This document shows positions 1-6,592 of a stretch of DNA of 9,824 bases, piece after piece; position 1 is the first letter of the stretch; each line of letters opens with the position of its first letter. Source of the stretch: an uncultured Clostridia bacterium. Its GTDB lineage: Bacteria > Bacillota > Clostridia > UMGS1883. The notes under the pieces are model-generated. The model had not been told where the DNA came from and did not search any database. It saw only the letters and a list, made by a program, of their open reading frames with translations. The stretch covers positions 1 to 9,824 of the forward strand of contig CANRHW010000046.1 in the NCBI GenBank assembly GCA_947630525.1, read 5' to 3'. Made by a program: the position numbers and the translations under genes.

Positions 1-26
1 AGGTCGTCAAAAAGGTTGATTTTCAT
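1..26 (-). CDS. Start of an unidentified gene, cut by the window edge
   Basis: Only the first eight codons lie in the window, reading MKINLFDD. The start is well supported: a full AGGAGGT Shine-Dalgarno sequence (complement of 34-40) sits 7 nt upstream of the ATG at 26-24. It follows purN and the small membrane protein in the same direction. In many Clostridia purH or purD would come next in a pur operon, but the visible residues do not look like the usual PurH or PurD N-terminus, so I assign no function. Confidence refers to this being a real gene start. Confidence 0.6.
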
Positions 27-61
27 ATATATTACCTCCTAAAAATTGATTTTCCACATAA

Positions 62-124
62 TTAGTGCACTATAAACAGGCTCAGGCCCGCAAGGGCCCA
101 CAAGACCTTTTTTAATATTTTCAT
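62..124 (-). CDS. Candidate 20-residue hydrophobic peptide
   Basis: A short ORF starts at ATG 124-122, three nt after the stop of the upstream membrane protein gene, and ends at TAA 64-62. The peptide begins MKILKKVLW and continues as a hydrophobic stretch ending FIVH. That is three lysines followed by about 13 apolar residues, the pattern of a very small single-pass membrane peptide or a bare signal anchor. An AGGTGA sequence (133-128) overlaps the upstream stop and could act as a ribosome binding site, though only 3-4 nt from the ATG. It may be a real small protein, a coupled leader, or the remnant of a longer gene. Confidence 0.35.
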   Translation of the reverse strand: MKILKKVLWALAGLSLFIVH

Positions 125-127
125 ATG

Positions 128-454
128 TCACCTGTAATACTGGTATATGACAAACAGCCATACGGCTATGTGTATGACCAGCATGAGCGCAAAGCACACT
201 ACCAGCGCCGTATCGACGCTCCTGGGCAGCCCCTTGCCGCCTTTGTCGGAGGCCAAAAGTATGCCCGAGCCGATAAGCCCCGCGAGGCCCACCGCTCCGG
301 CGGCCGCCGCCAAATAATCGCTCATAAAGCGTACAAGGGCGTTCCTCGACGGGTCGTTATAGTTGCCCACAACGCCCACAGTTATTACCGAAGCCACGGT
401 AAAAACTACGATAATACAAAAAATTATCCGGAAAAAGTTTTTCATATTCCTCAT
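128..454 (-). CDS. Small membrane protein with three predicted helices, function unknown
   Basis: The product is 108 residues and I recognise no family. Three hydrophobic segments are visible, at about residues 8-30, 46-68 and 82-106. A polar linker (NYNDPSRN, about 31-38) follows the first, and a lysine/glycine-rich loop (SDKGGKGLPRS, about 69-79) follows the second. The N-terminus is basic (MRNMKNFFR). It starts 37 nt after purN in the same direction, so it is probably transcribed with the purine genes, but the sequence does not show any role in purine metabolism. The start is uncertain: the ATG at 454 has only GGG directly before it, while Met4 (ATG at 445-443) has GAGGA 3-4 nt upstream and may be the true start. 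Confidence 0.6.
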   Translation of the reverse strand: MRNMKNFFRIIFCIIVVFTVASVITVGVVGNYNDPSRNALVRFMSDYLAAAAGAVGLAGLIGSGILLASDKGGKGLPRSVDTALVVCFALMLVIHIAVWLFVIYQYYR

Positions 455-491
455 CCCTTTTTTGTGCGTTTTATTCCCACGCCGCGGGCCG

Positions 492-1076
492 TCAGCCCCG
501 CGAACAGACCAGCTCCACCGCTCGGGGGAGGATTATCCATTCGGCCTCCTCCATTACCCGGCGCTGCAAGGTCTCGGCGGTGTCGTCCGGGTCGATGTAA
601 ACGGCCTTTTGCATAATTATTTTGCCACCGTCCACAACCTCGTTTACAAAGTGAACCGTGGCCCCGGTGACCTTTACGCCGTAGTCCAGGGCCGCCTGAT
701 GTACCCGAAGGCCGTAAAACCCGTCGCCGCAGAAGGACGGAATAAGGGACGGATGGATATTGATTATACGGTTTTTGTATTCGCGGAGGAGCTCGCCGTC
801 AAGTATGGCCAAAAAGCCCGCCAGCACAATGAGGTCGATATTACGGGCCTTCATGAACTCCGTCAGGGCGTGGGAAAAGTTTTCGCCCTCTTCCCTTTTG
901 CTTATAACGGCGGTTTCGATGCCGGCCTTTTGGGCCCGTTCAAGGGCGTAGACACCGGCCTTGTTGGATACGACTGCCCTAATGCGGCCGCTTTTGATTA
1001 TGCCGCTGTTTTGAGCGTCGATCAGGGCCTGTAGGTTCGTCCCTCCGCCGCTGACCAGTACCGCAATGTTTTTCAT
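492..1076 (-). CDS. purN: Phosphoribosylglycinamide formyltransferase (GAR transformylase)
   Basis: PurN transfers a formyl group from 10-formyltetrahydrofolate to GAR to give FGAR, the third step of IMP synthesis, in the cytosol. The 194 residues match the usual length. The N-terminal VLVSGGGTNLQ (about 6-16) is the phosphate-binding loop. INIHPSLIPSF carries the catalytic Asn106 and His108. VHFVNEVVDGG (141-151) carries the catalytic Asp149, equivalent to Asp144 of the E. coli enzyme as I recall its sequence. The segment FCGDGFYGLRVHQAAL is typical of clostridial PurN. GGGGG in the gap before the ATG can serve as the ribosome binding site. The gene starts 38 nt after purM, with a stable hairpin in between. 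Nothing appears truncated. Confidence 0.96.
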   Translation of the reverse strand: MKNIAVLVSGGGTNLQALIDAQNSGIIKSGRIRAVVSNKAGVYALERAQKAGIETAVISKREEGENFSHALTEFMKARNIDLIVLAGFLAILDGELLREYKNRIINIHPSLIPSFCGDGFYGLRVHQAALDYGVKVTGATVHFVNEVVDGGKIIMQKAVYIDPDDTAETLQRRVMEEAEWIILPRAVELVCSRG

Positions 1077-1114
1077 GTTTTTACCCCCATTCGGCCAACA
1101 ACGCCCGTGGGGCG

Positions 1115-2149
1115 TTATTTAATCTCAATTTCCTTTTCTCCCTCAGTGATTTCACCTATCACATAGGCCCTTTCGCCATTATCCTCCAAAACCTTGACGG
1201 CCTTTTCCGCCTGGTCGGCGGGGACGGCGGCTATCATGCCGATGCCCATATTAAACGTATTGAACATATCGTGTTCGGATATATTGCCGGTCTCCTGAAT
1301 AAGATTGAAAATCGGCAGCACCTCAAAGCTGTCCTTGCGGATAACGGCCTTTGTTCCCTCCCTCAGCATACGGGGGATATTCTCATAAAAGCCGCCGCCG
1401 GTAATGTGAGAGACCGCCTTTACGTCGCAGACGCCGATAAGGGCCAGCATGGGCTTGACATAAATCTTAGTGGGGGTGAGCAGGGTCTCCAGAATGCTGG
1501 TGCCCAGCTTATCGTTGTAACGCTGGAGGTTGCCGGCGTTTTCGGCATTGATATTGAACACCTTGCGCACAAGGGAAAATCCGTTGGAATGTACGCCGCT
1601 GGACGCGATGCCTATAAGGGCGTCGCCGGGGGCCAGGCGGCTGCCGTCGATTATCTTTTTACGGTCCACAATGCCGACCGCAAAGCCCGCCAAGTCGTAT
1701 TCGTCCTCGGGATAAAAGCCGGGCATTTCGGCAGTTTCGCCGCCGACAAGGGCGCAGCCGCCCTTTACGCAGCCGTCGGCAACTCCACGGACGATAGCGG
1801 CCACCTTTTCGGGCACGTTCTTGCCCACGGCCACATAGTCAAGAAAGAACAGGGGCTTAGCTCCGCTGCATACGATGTCGTTAACGCACATGGCGACGCA
1901 GTCCTGCCCTACGGTGTCATGCTTGTCAGACAGGAAGGCTATTTTCAGCTTTGTGCCTACGCCGTCGGTGCCGCTGACCAGCACGGGCTCCTCATACTCG
2001 TCCTTATTAAGGGAGAACAGGCCGCCGAAGCCGCCGATATCTCCCACAACTCCGTCAATAAAGGTCCTCTTTACATCCGCTTTCATAAGGCGGACGGCCT
2101 CGTAACCGGCCTCTACGTCAACGCCGGCATTTTTATATGCTGAACTCAT
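1115..2149 (-). CDS. purM: Phosphoribosylformylglycinamidine cyclo-ligase (AIR synthetase)
   Basis: PurM closes FGAM to AIR using ATP, the fifth step of IMP synthesis. With the start chosen here the protein has 344 residues, the normal PurM length. Family signatures are TDGVGTKLKIA (61-71), a conserved substrate/ATP region of the PurM/PurL superfamily, and ALVGGETAEMPGFY (133-146). SHITGGGFYENIPR and the C-terminal VIGEI segment are also typical. An in-frame ATG at 2212 would add 21 residues. I reject it because it lies inside the end of purF, lacks a ribosome binding site, and the added residues are not family-like. The ATG at 2149-2147 has AAAGGA (complement of 2158-2163) 8 nt upstream. The gap to purF is 32 nt. 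Confidence 0.96.
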   Translation of the reverse strand: MSSAYKNAGVDVEAGYEAVRLMKADVKRTFIDGVVGDIGGFGGLFSLNKDEYEEPVLVSGTDGVGTKLKIAFLSDKHDTVGQDCVAMCVNDIVCSGAKPLFFLDYVAVGKNVPEKVAAIVRGVADGCVKGGCALVGGETAEMPGFYPEDEYDLAGFAVGIVDRKKIIDGSRLAPGDALIGIASSGVHSNGFSLVRKVFNINAENAGNLQRYNDKLGTSILETLLTPTKIYVKPMLALIGVCDVKAVSHITGGGFYENIPRMLREGTKAVIRKDSFEVLPIFNLIQETGNISEHDMFNTFNMGIGMIAAVPADQAEKAVKVLEDNGERAYVIGEITEGEKEIEIK

Positions 2150-2181
2150 AGTGTCGATCCTTTCATTTTTGTAATAACTTT

Positions 2182-3558
2182 CTAAAACCTTGGGTAATCG
2201 CCCGAGAAGCACGCGTCGCAGTAGCCGTCAAGCTCGGGCACGATACGCTTCAAATCTTCCACGTCCAAATAGCCCAGCGAATCGGCTCCGATTTTTTTGC
2301 GCAGCTCGTCGCAGGAAAGATTATTTGCGGCCAGCTCGTGCTTATTAGGTATGTCGGTGCCGAAATAGCAGGGCCACAGGAAAGGCGGCGAAGACACACG
2401 CATATGCACCTCGGTTGCCCCGGCCTCCTTTAGCAGACGTATGAGGTTGGCGCTGGTGGTGCCGCGGATTATGCTGTCGTCAACCAGTACCACCCGTTTG
2501 CCTTTGACGCAGGATTCCACCGCGGTCAGCTTTATCTCCACGTTTCGCTGGCGGATAAGCTGAGTGGGCTGGATAAAGGTACGGCCCACATAGCGGTTTT
2601 TCACAATACCTATGCCGTAGGGTATGCCCGAGGCCTCGCTGTATCCTATAGCCGCGCAGAGGCCGTTGTCGGGCACGCCGATAACGATATCCGCGTCCAC
2701 CCCGGTCTCCCGGCCCAAAATCATTCCGGCCAGGCGGCGGGCCTCGTAAACGCTCTGCCCGCCAACAACGCTGTCGGGCCGCGCAAAGTAGATATATTCA
2801 AAAATACAGGGGCGGGGCTTAAATTTGCCCACATGGTCGCGGACGGAGGTAAGCCCCTCGTCACTGACCACAACTATCTCGCCGGGCTCTACGTCCCGTT
2901 GGTATTCCGCGCCCACGGCTTTGAGGGCCGCCGTTTCGCTGGCGAACACCCAGGCCCCGCCTATTTTACCTATACAAAGGGGCCTTATACCGTAGGGGTC
3001 GCGGGCGGCGATAAGCTGATCCTGGGTCATGATGACCAGCGAATATGCCCCCTCAAGCCGGCACATGACTTGGGAAAGAGCGCTTTCCATCCGGCCGTTG
3101 GTTATACGTTCCCACCCCAGAAGATAGGCTATTATCTCCGCATCTGTGTCGGAGTGGAAAATAGCCCCGTTCTGCGCGAGCTCGTTTATCAGCTTGTTGT
3201 GGTTGGCAAGACCGCCGTTGTTGGCAATAGCCATGGTGTCTCCCGTATACCTTGTCAGAAGCGGCTGAGAGTTTTGCTTGTGACTGTCCTCATGGCCCGT
3301 GCAGCTCACATGGCCGACAGCCATGTGTCCCGTAAAGCGGTTGAGGTTGAAATCGTTGAACACCTCGGGCACAAGTCCGGCGTTTTTGTAACACGCGAAG
3401 TCATTTCCGTCGCAGGTCACTATGCCGCAGGTCTCCTGCCCCCGGTGCTGGAGGGCGTAAAGAGCGTAATAGGTCAAACGGGCGCAGTCCAGGGTGCGGT
3501 CACGGTCATATACGCCGAAAACTCCGCACTCCTCATGGAGCTTATCTTCGGCAAACAT
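2182..3558 (-). CDS. purF: Amidophosphoribosyltransferase (glutamine PRPP amidotransferase)
   Basis: PurF makes 5-phosphoribosylamine from PRPP and glutamine, the committed step of purine synthesis. The 458 residues comprise an N-terminal Ntn-hydrolase glutaminase domain and a C-terminal phosphoribosyltransferase domain. The start MFAEDKLHEECGVFG implies a ten-residue propeptide, with Cys11 becoming the N-terminal nucleophile after processing. The PRPP motif VVLVDDSIIRGTTS is at 356-369. Cysteines at 251 (CIFEYIYFARPDS), 397 (WPCYFGTD), 447 and 450 (CDACFSGDYP) match the four ligands of the [4Fe-4S] cluster known from the Bacillus enzyme, so this is the Fe-S type. Purine nucleotide feedback is expected from the family. 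The gene starts 2 nt after the purE stop, indicating tight coupling; the nearest GGAGG lies 13 nt upstream, inside purE. Confidence 0.97.
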   Translation of the reverse strand: MFAEDKLHEECGVFGVYDRDRTLDCARLTYYALYALQHRGQETCGIVTCDGNDFACYKNAGLVPEVFNDFNLNRFTGHMAVGHVSCTGHEDSHKQNSQPLLTRYTGDTMAIANNGGLANHNKLINELAQNGAIFHSDTDAEIIAYLLGWERITNGRMESALSQVMCRLEGAYSLVIMTQDQLIAARDPYGIRPLCIGKIGGAWVFASETAALKAVGAEYQRDVEPGEIVVVSDEGLTSVRDHVGKFKPRPCIFEYIYFARPDSVVGGQSVYEARRLAGMILGRETGVDADIVIGVPDNGLCAAIGYSEASGIPYGIGIVKNRYVGRTFIQPTQLIRQRNVEIKLTAVESCVKGKRVVLVDDSIIRGTTSANLIRLLKEAGATEVHMRVSSPPFLWPCYFGTDIPNKHELAANNLSCDELRKKIGADSLGYLDVEDLKRIVPELDGYCDACFSGDYPRF

Positions 3559-3560
3559 AG

Positions 3561-4061
3561 TTATTCGACGGCCTCCGCTCTCTCCCCGATTTTGGCGTCC
3601 TTCTCCACAATGGCCTTTTTCATGGCCTCCTTGTGCTCCCGGAGCTTTTGCTTGACCTCGGGGTCAGTGGGAGCAATTATCTGGGCGGCAAGGATGGCGG
3701 CGTTTTCGCTGCCGTTTACCGCAACGGTAGCCACAGGTATGCCGGAGGGCATCTGCACTACGCTGAGCAGGCTGTCAAGGCCGTCCATAAGGCTGGACTT
3801 TATGGGTATGCCGATTACCGGCAGAGTGGTAAAGGCTGCCAGCACGCCCGCCAGATGAGCGGCCTTGCCGGCGGCGGCGATGATAACGTCGATACCGTTT
3901 TCTTCAGCCTTAGCGGCGAACTCGTGGGCCAGCTCCGGGCTGCGGTGGGCAGAAATAACGCGCACCTCCGTCTGAATACCGAACTTTTTAAGGGTTTTTA
4001 TGCAGGGCACAAGGGCGTCAAAATCGCTGTCGCTGCCCATGACCAATGCTGCTTTCGACAT
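3561..4061 (-). CDS. purE: Phosphoribosylaminoimidazole carboxylase, PurE (class I type)
   Basis: PurE forms CAIR in the carboxylation step of IMP synthesis. Class I enzymes rearrange N5-CAIR made by PurK. The 166 residues fit the family. Visible signatures are MGSDSD (8-13), ISAHRSP (36-42, with His39) and AAAGKAAHLAGVLAAF (62-77, with His69). QMPSGIPVATVAV (103-115) resembles the E. coli class I QMPRGIPVGTLAI. Compared with the E. coli segment AGGAAHLPG as I recall it, this protein has Lys66 for a Gly and Ala for the Pro after HL. No purK is in the window, so whether it works with PurK or directly on AIR cannot be settled here. AAAGGAAG lies 7 nt before the ATG. The gap to glmS is 66 nt, with no clear terminator or strong promoter. 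Confidence 0.95.
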   Translation of the reverse strand: MSKAALVMGSDSDFDALVPCIKTLKKFGIQTEVRVISAHRSPELAHEFAAKAEENGIDVIIAAAGKAAHLAGVLAAFTTLPVIGIPIKSSLMDGLDSLLSVVQMPSGIPVATVAVNGSENAAILAAQIIAPTDPEVKQKLREHKEAMKKAIVEKDAKIGERAEAVE

Positions 4062-4127
4062 AGCTTATCTTCCTTTCGTTTATATATGGTCACAAAAATC
4101 ATTATTCTTTTTTTGACGGACGGCCGA

Positions 4128-5918
4128 CTACTCGACCGTTACCGACTTTGCAAGGTTGCGGGGCTTATCGATATCGCAGCCGCGGTGGAGCGCGGTATAA
4201 TAAGCCAGATATTGGGCGGGAACAACGCTCACAAGGGGCGAGAGCATCTCGTGCACATCGCCGATAACTATCTGGTCCTTGCGGGTGGAAAGTCCCTTTG
4301 ATGAAATACGTATGACCTTGGCCCCGCGCGAAACTACCTCTTTGACGTTGCTGCGGGTGTTGAGATTGGTATTGGACTGCGTTATTACGGCAACTACGGG
4401 CGTCCCCTCCTCGATAAGGGCTATGGTGCCATGCTTCAATTCGCCCGCGGCAAAGCCCTCGGTCTGAACGTAGGATATCTCCTTTAGCTTAAGAGCGGCC
4501 TCCAGACAAACGTAATAATCCACTCCCCTGCCAATATAGAAGCAGTTACGGGATGGAACTATGTATTCCTCGGCCAAGCGGCTGTAAAGTTCCCGGTCGC
4601 CGCAGAGGCCCTCAATAGTGTTGGCGATAAGGGCCAGTTCATATTTGAGGTCGATGCCGATGCGGTTTTTGACCGCCGTGGCCAAAATCGCCAGCACGGC
4701 CACCTGAGCCGTATAGGCCTTTGTAGACGCCACGGCAATTTCGGGCCCGGCATAAAGCAGAAGCGTGTGATCAGCTTCTCTGGAAAGAGTGGAGCCTTTC
4801 ACATTCGTAAGCGTAAGCGACTTGAAGCCCATCCGCTTTATCTTCACCAGCACGGCCCGGCTGTCGGCGGTCTCGCCGCTCTGAGAAATAAAGATGAACA
4901 GGGGCTTTTCGGTGAGCAGAGGCGTGTTGTACACAAATTCGCTGGCAACGTAACTTTCCGCGGGCTTGCCGGCAATGTTCTCAAAGAAATGCTTGCCGAT
5001 TATTCCGGCGTGATAGCTGGTGCCGCAAGCGATAATATATATCTTGTCACATTCCCGAACGTCGTTAAGTATCTCCTCCGGCACGGTAAGTTCGCCGGCC
5101 TCGTTCTGATACTCGCTGATTATCCGGCGGATAACAAGGGGCTGCTCCTCGATTTCTTTTAACATATAATGAGGATATGTGCCCTTGGATATATCGTCCA
5201 GATCCAGCTCCGCCTTGTAGGGCTCGCGCTCAATGCGCTTTGAATAGCTGGTGTAAAGCTCAACGCTGTCCCGGGTGACGATAGCAAATTCCTTATCCTG
5301 TATTTCATAAAACATGTCGGTGTGGGCTATCATAGCCATGGCGTCGCTGCCTATCATGTTAAATCCGTCGCCCTTGCCGACAAGGAGGGGCGACTTGTTT
5401 TTTACCGCGTACATATGGTCCGGATCGCGGCGGTCGATTATAGCCAGAGCGTAGCTGCCCTCGATTATGTCTATAAGGTGCATTATGGCCACGTCCATCT
5501 CCTCGCCCTCGGCGGTGAACTTTTCCAGCAGGCGGACTACCACCTCGGTATCGGTATCGCTGGCGAACTCCACGTCTTTGAGATATTTCCGGCGCAGCTC
5601 CGCCTCGTTCTCGATTATCCCGTTGTGCACCAGCGAAAAGTTTTCGCTGGAATGGGGGTGGGCGTTGACCTCGTTGGGCTTGCCATGAGTGGCCCAGCGG
5701 GTATGGCCAATGCCCAACGTACCCTTGAGCTTAGCGCCGCCCCGAGTCTTATCATAAAGGTTCACAAGCTTACCCACGGCCCTTTCCACAGCAATAACGC
5801 CATCGTTGTAGATGGCCAGCCCAGCCGAGTCGTAACCCCGGTATTCCAACTTTGACAGCCCATCAAGCAAAATGGGAGCCGCCTCTTCAAATCCTATGTA
5901 ACCAACAATTCCGCACAT
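4128..5918 (-). CDS. glmS: Glutamine-fructose-6-phosphate aminotransferase (isomerizing)
   Basis: GlmS converts fructose-6-phosphate and glutamine to glucosamine-6-phosphate, the entry step to UDP-GlcNAc for peptidoglycan. The 596 residues are close to the roughly 600-610 of the family. The glutaminase domain starts MCGIVGYIG, with catalytic Cys2 exposed after Met removal, and includes GHTRWATHG (71-79) and HNGIIEN (98-104). Two SIS domains follow: ACGTSYHA (297-304) and SQSGET (345-350) in the first, then the region ending in AAGELKHG (490-497). The tail DKPRNLAKSVTVE carries the conserved active-site lysine (Lys591). A GGAGG site (within the complement of 5927-5932) lies 9 nt before the ATG. 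It is the first gene of the likely glmS-purEFMN unit and is divergent from the Lrp-type regulator. Confidence 0.97.
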   Translation of the reverse strand: MCGIVGYIGFEEAAPILLDGLSKLEYRGYDSAGLAIYNDGVIAVERAVGKLVNLYDKTRGGAKLKGTLGIGHTRWATHGKPNEVNAHPHSSENFSLVHNGIIENEAELRRKYLKDVEFASDTDTEVVVRLLEKFTAEGEEMDVAIMHLIDIIEGSYALAIIDRRDPDHMYAVKNKSPLLVGKGDGFNMIGSDAMAMIAHTDMFYEIQDKEFAIVTRDSVELYTSYSKRIEREPYKAELDLDDISKGTYPHYMLKEIEEQPLVIRRIISEYQNEAGELTVPEEILNDVRECDKIYIIACGTSYHAGIIGKHFFENIAGKPAESYVASEFVYNTPLLTEKPLFIFISQSGETADSRAVLVKIKRMGFKSLTLTNVKGSTLSREADHTLLLYAGPEIAVASTKAYTAQVAVLAILATAVKNRIGIDLKYELALIANTIEGLCGDRELYSRLAEEYIVPSRNCFYIGRGVDYYVCLEAALKLKEISYVQTEGFAAGELKHGTIALIEEGTPVVAVITQSNTNLNTRSNVKEVVSRGAKVIRISSKGLSTRKDQIVIGDVHEMLSPLVSVVPAQYLAYYTALHRGCDIDKPRNLAKSVTVE

Positions 5919-5926
5919 GATAACGT

Positions 5927-5932
5927 ACCTCC
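5927..5932 (-). promoter_or_regulatory. glmS ribosome binding site
   Basis: The complement reads GGAGGT, 8 nt before the glmS ATG at 5918-5916. This is a near-perfect Shine-Dalgarno match and fixes the glmS start. Confidence 0.8.
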
Positions 5933-5979
5933 GTTCAGTCTATGTTTCGTCATTGAAACTCACATAATAGTACAAGTAT

Positions 5980-6008
5980 ATTATATAACAAAAATTGCAC
6001 GATTGCAA
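5980..6008 (-). promoter_or_regulatory. Sigma-A-like promoter of glmS and probably the pur genes
   Basis: On the minus strand the -35 box is TTGCAA (6008-6003) and the -10 box is a perfect TATAAT (5985-5980), separated by exactly 17 nt. Transcription would start near 5973, giving a leader of about 55 nt before the glmS ATG. No equally good promoter was found in the 66-nt glmS-purE gap, so this one may serve the purine genes too. Confidence 0.7.
5995..6008. promoter_or_regulatory. Dyad over the glmS -35 box, candidate operator
   Basis: The sequence is TTGCA (5995-5999), CGAT, TGCAA (6004-6008): a perfect 5-bp inverted repeat with a 4-nt centre. It covers the glmS -35 hexamer, so a bound protein would block that promoter. 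The adjacent Lrp/AsnC-type regulator is one candidate ligand, but this is inference; the dyad is short and could be incidental. Confidence 0.35.
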
Positions 6009-6069
6009 CCTTTTTTATTTTTTTCCTATTAAATTTAAAAAAAGTGTAGATTTTTTATGATTTTTATTT

Positions 6070-6075
6070 TATAAT
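6070..6075 (+). promoter_or_regulatory. Probable -10 box for the Lrp-type regulator operon
   Basis: A perfect TATAAT lies in an AT-rich stretch 34 nt before the chosen start at 6110. No good -35 hexamer sits at 16-18 nt upstream (the region around 6046-6053 is TAGATT-like), so the promoter may be weak or activator-dependent. The implied start of transcription, about 6082, leaves only about 10 nt before the in-frame ATG at 6092, which favours the start at 6110. Confidence 0.5.
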
Positions 6076-6109
6076 AGTAAACAGTTAATTCATGAAAGGA
6101 CCGATTATA

Positions 6110-6592
6110 ATGAAGAACGATATTCTCAGGCTTCTGGAACGGGACAGCCGCTACACGCATGAACAGTTGGCGACCATGCTGGGCACCACGACGGACGTCG
6201 TCGCGGCGGCAATAAAGGAGCTGGAAGACGAAAAAATCATCCTTGGCTACAAGACCCTTATCAACTGGGAGCGAACGGACCGGGACAACATCAGCGCCAT
6301 AATCACCATAAAAATAACTCCTCAGCGGGGAGACGGCTATGATAAAATTGCGGAGCGCATTTATAAATATCCGCAGGTCAAAGGCGTGACCCTTATGAGC
6401 GGCAGCTTTGACCTGCTGGTCAGCGTGGAGGGCAAGAGCCTAAAGGACGTGGCCATGTTTGTATCCGAAAAGCTGGCCCCAATGGATGGCGTGGTGTCCA
6501 CCAACACTCACTTTACGCTCAAAACCTATAAAAAGGAAAATGTCATCTTCACCAGTGAGGAACTGGATGACAGGGAGGTTATCACCATATGA
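6110..6592 (+). CDS. Lrp/AsnC-family transcriptional regulator
   Basis: The 160-residue protein has the two-part Lrp/AsnC layout. A winged helix-turn-helix occupies about residues 1-55 (DILRLLERDSRYTHEQLATML, with the recognition region around TTTDVVAAAIKELEDE). An RAM/ligand-binding domain covers about 62-140, including ITIKITPQ and GVTLMSGSFDLLVSVEG. Such proteins sense small molecules, usually amino acids, and often regulate their neighbours. The start at 6110 has AAAGGA (6095-6100) 9 nt upstream. An in-frame ATG at 6092 would add six residues but has no ribosome binding site. The stop overlaps the next start as ATGA, so translation is probably coupled to the aminotransferase. Bacillus subtilis has a comparable alaR-alaT pair, but the effector here is unknown. 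Confidence 0.92.
   Translation: MKNDILRLLERDSRYTHEQLATMLGTTTDVVAAAIKELEDEKIILGYKTLINWERTDRDNISAIITIKITPQRGDGYDKIAERIYKYPQVKGVTLMSGSFDLLVSVEGKSLKDVAMFVSEKLAPMDGVVSTNTHFTLKTYKKENVIFTSEELDDREVITI

Noticed and set aside
483..502. Hairpin at the purN stop as a terminator
   Set aside because: The stem is only 6 bp (CGCGGG/CCCGCG) with an 8-nt loop and no T-run on the minus strand.
492..1076. Suspected loss of the PurN catalytic Asp
   Set aside because: Counting against the E. coli sequence shows that the catalytic Asp is the one in LDGG, which is kept here as VDGG.
1271..2143. Long plus-strand open frame (290 codons) opposite purM
   Set aside because: It is fully antisense to a confident purM, has no family-like motifs, and is explained by the codon bias of the real gene.
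2150..2212. Longer purM start at 2212
   Set aside because: It would overlap purF, lacks a ribosome binding site, and adds residues outside the family; the ATG at 2149 has AAAGGA at good spacing.
2833..3858. Plus-strand open frame (341 codons) across purF and purE
   Set aside because: It spans two confident minus-strand genes and their junction, and its translation shows no domain.
4062..4127. Separate pur promoter, purine riboswitch or PurR box in the glmS-purE gap
   Set aside because: A TATATA-like -10 has no -35 at a suitable distance, the gap is too short for a purine riboswitch plus expression platform, and no PurR-box-like pair was seen.
6092..6109. Earlier ATG for the Lrp-type regulator
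   Set aside because: There is no Shine-Dalgarno before it, and it lies only about 10 nt from the predicted transcription start; AAAGGA fits the ATG at 6110.
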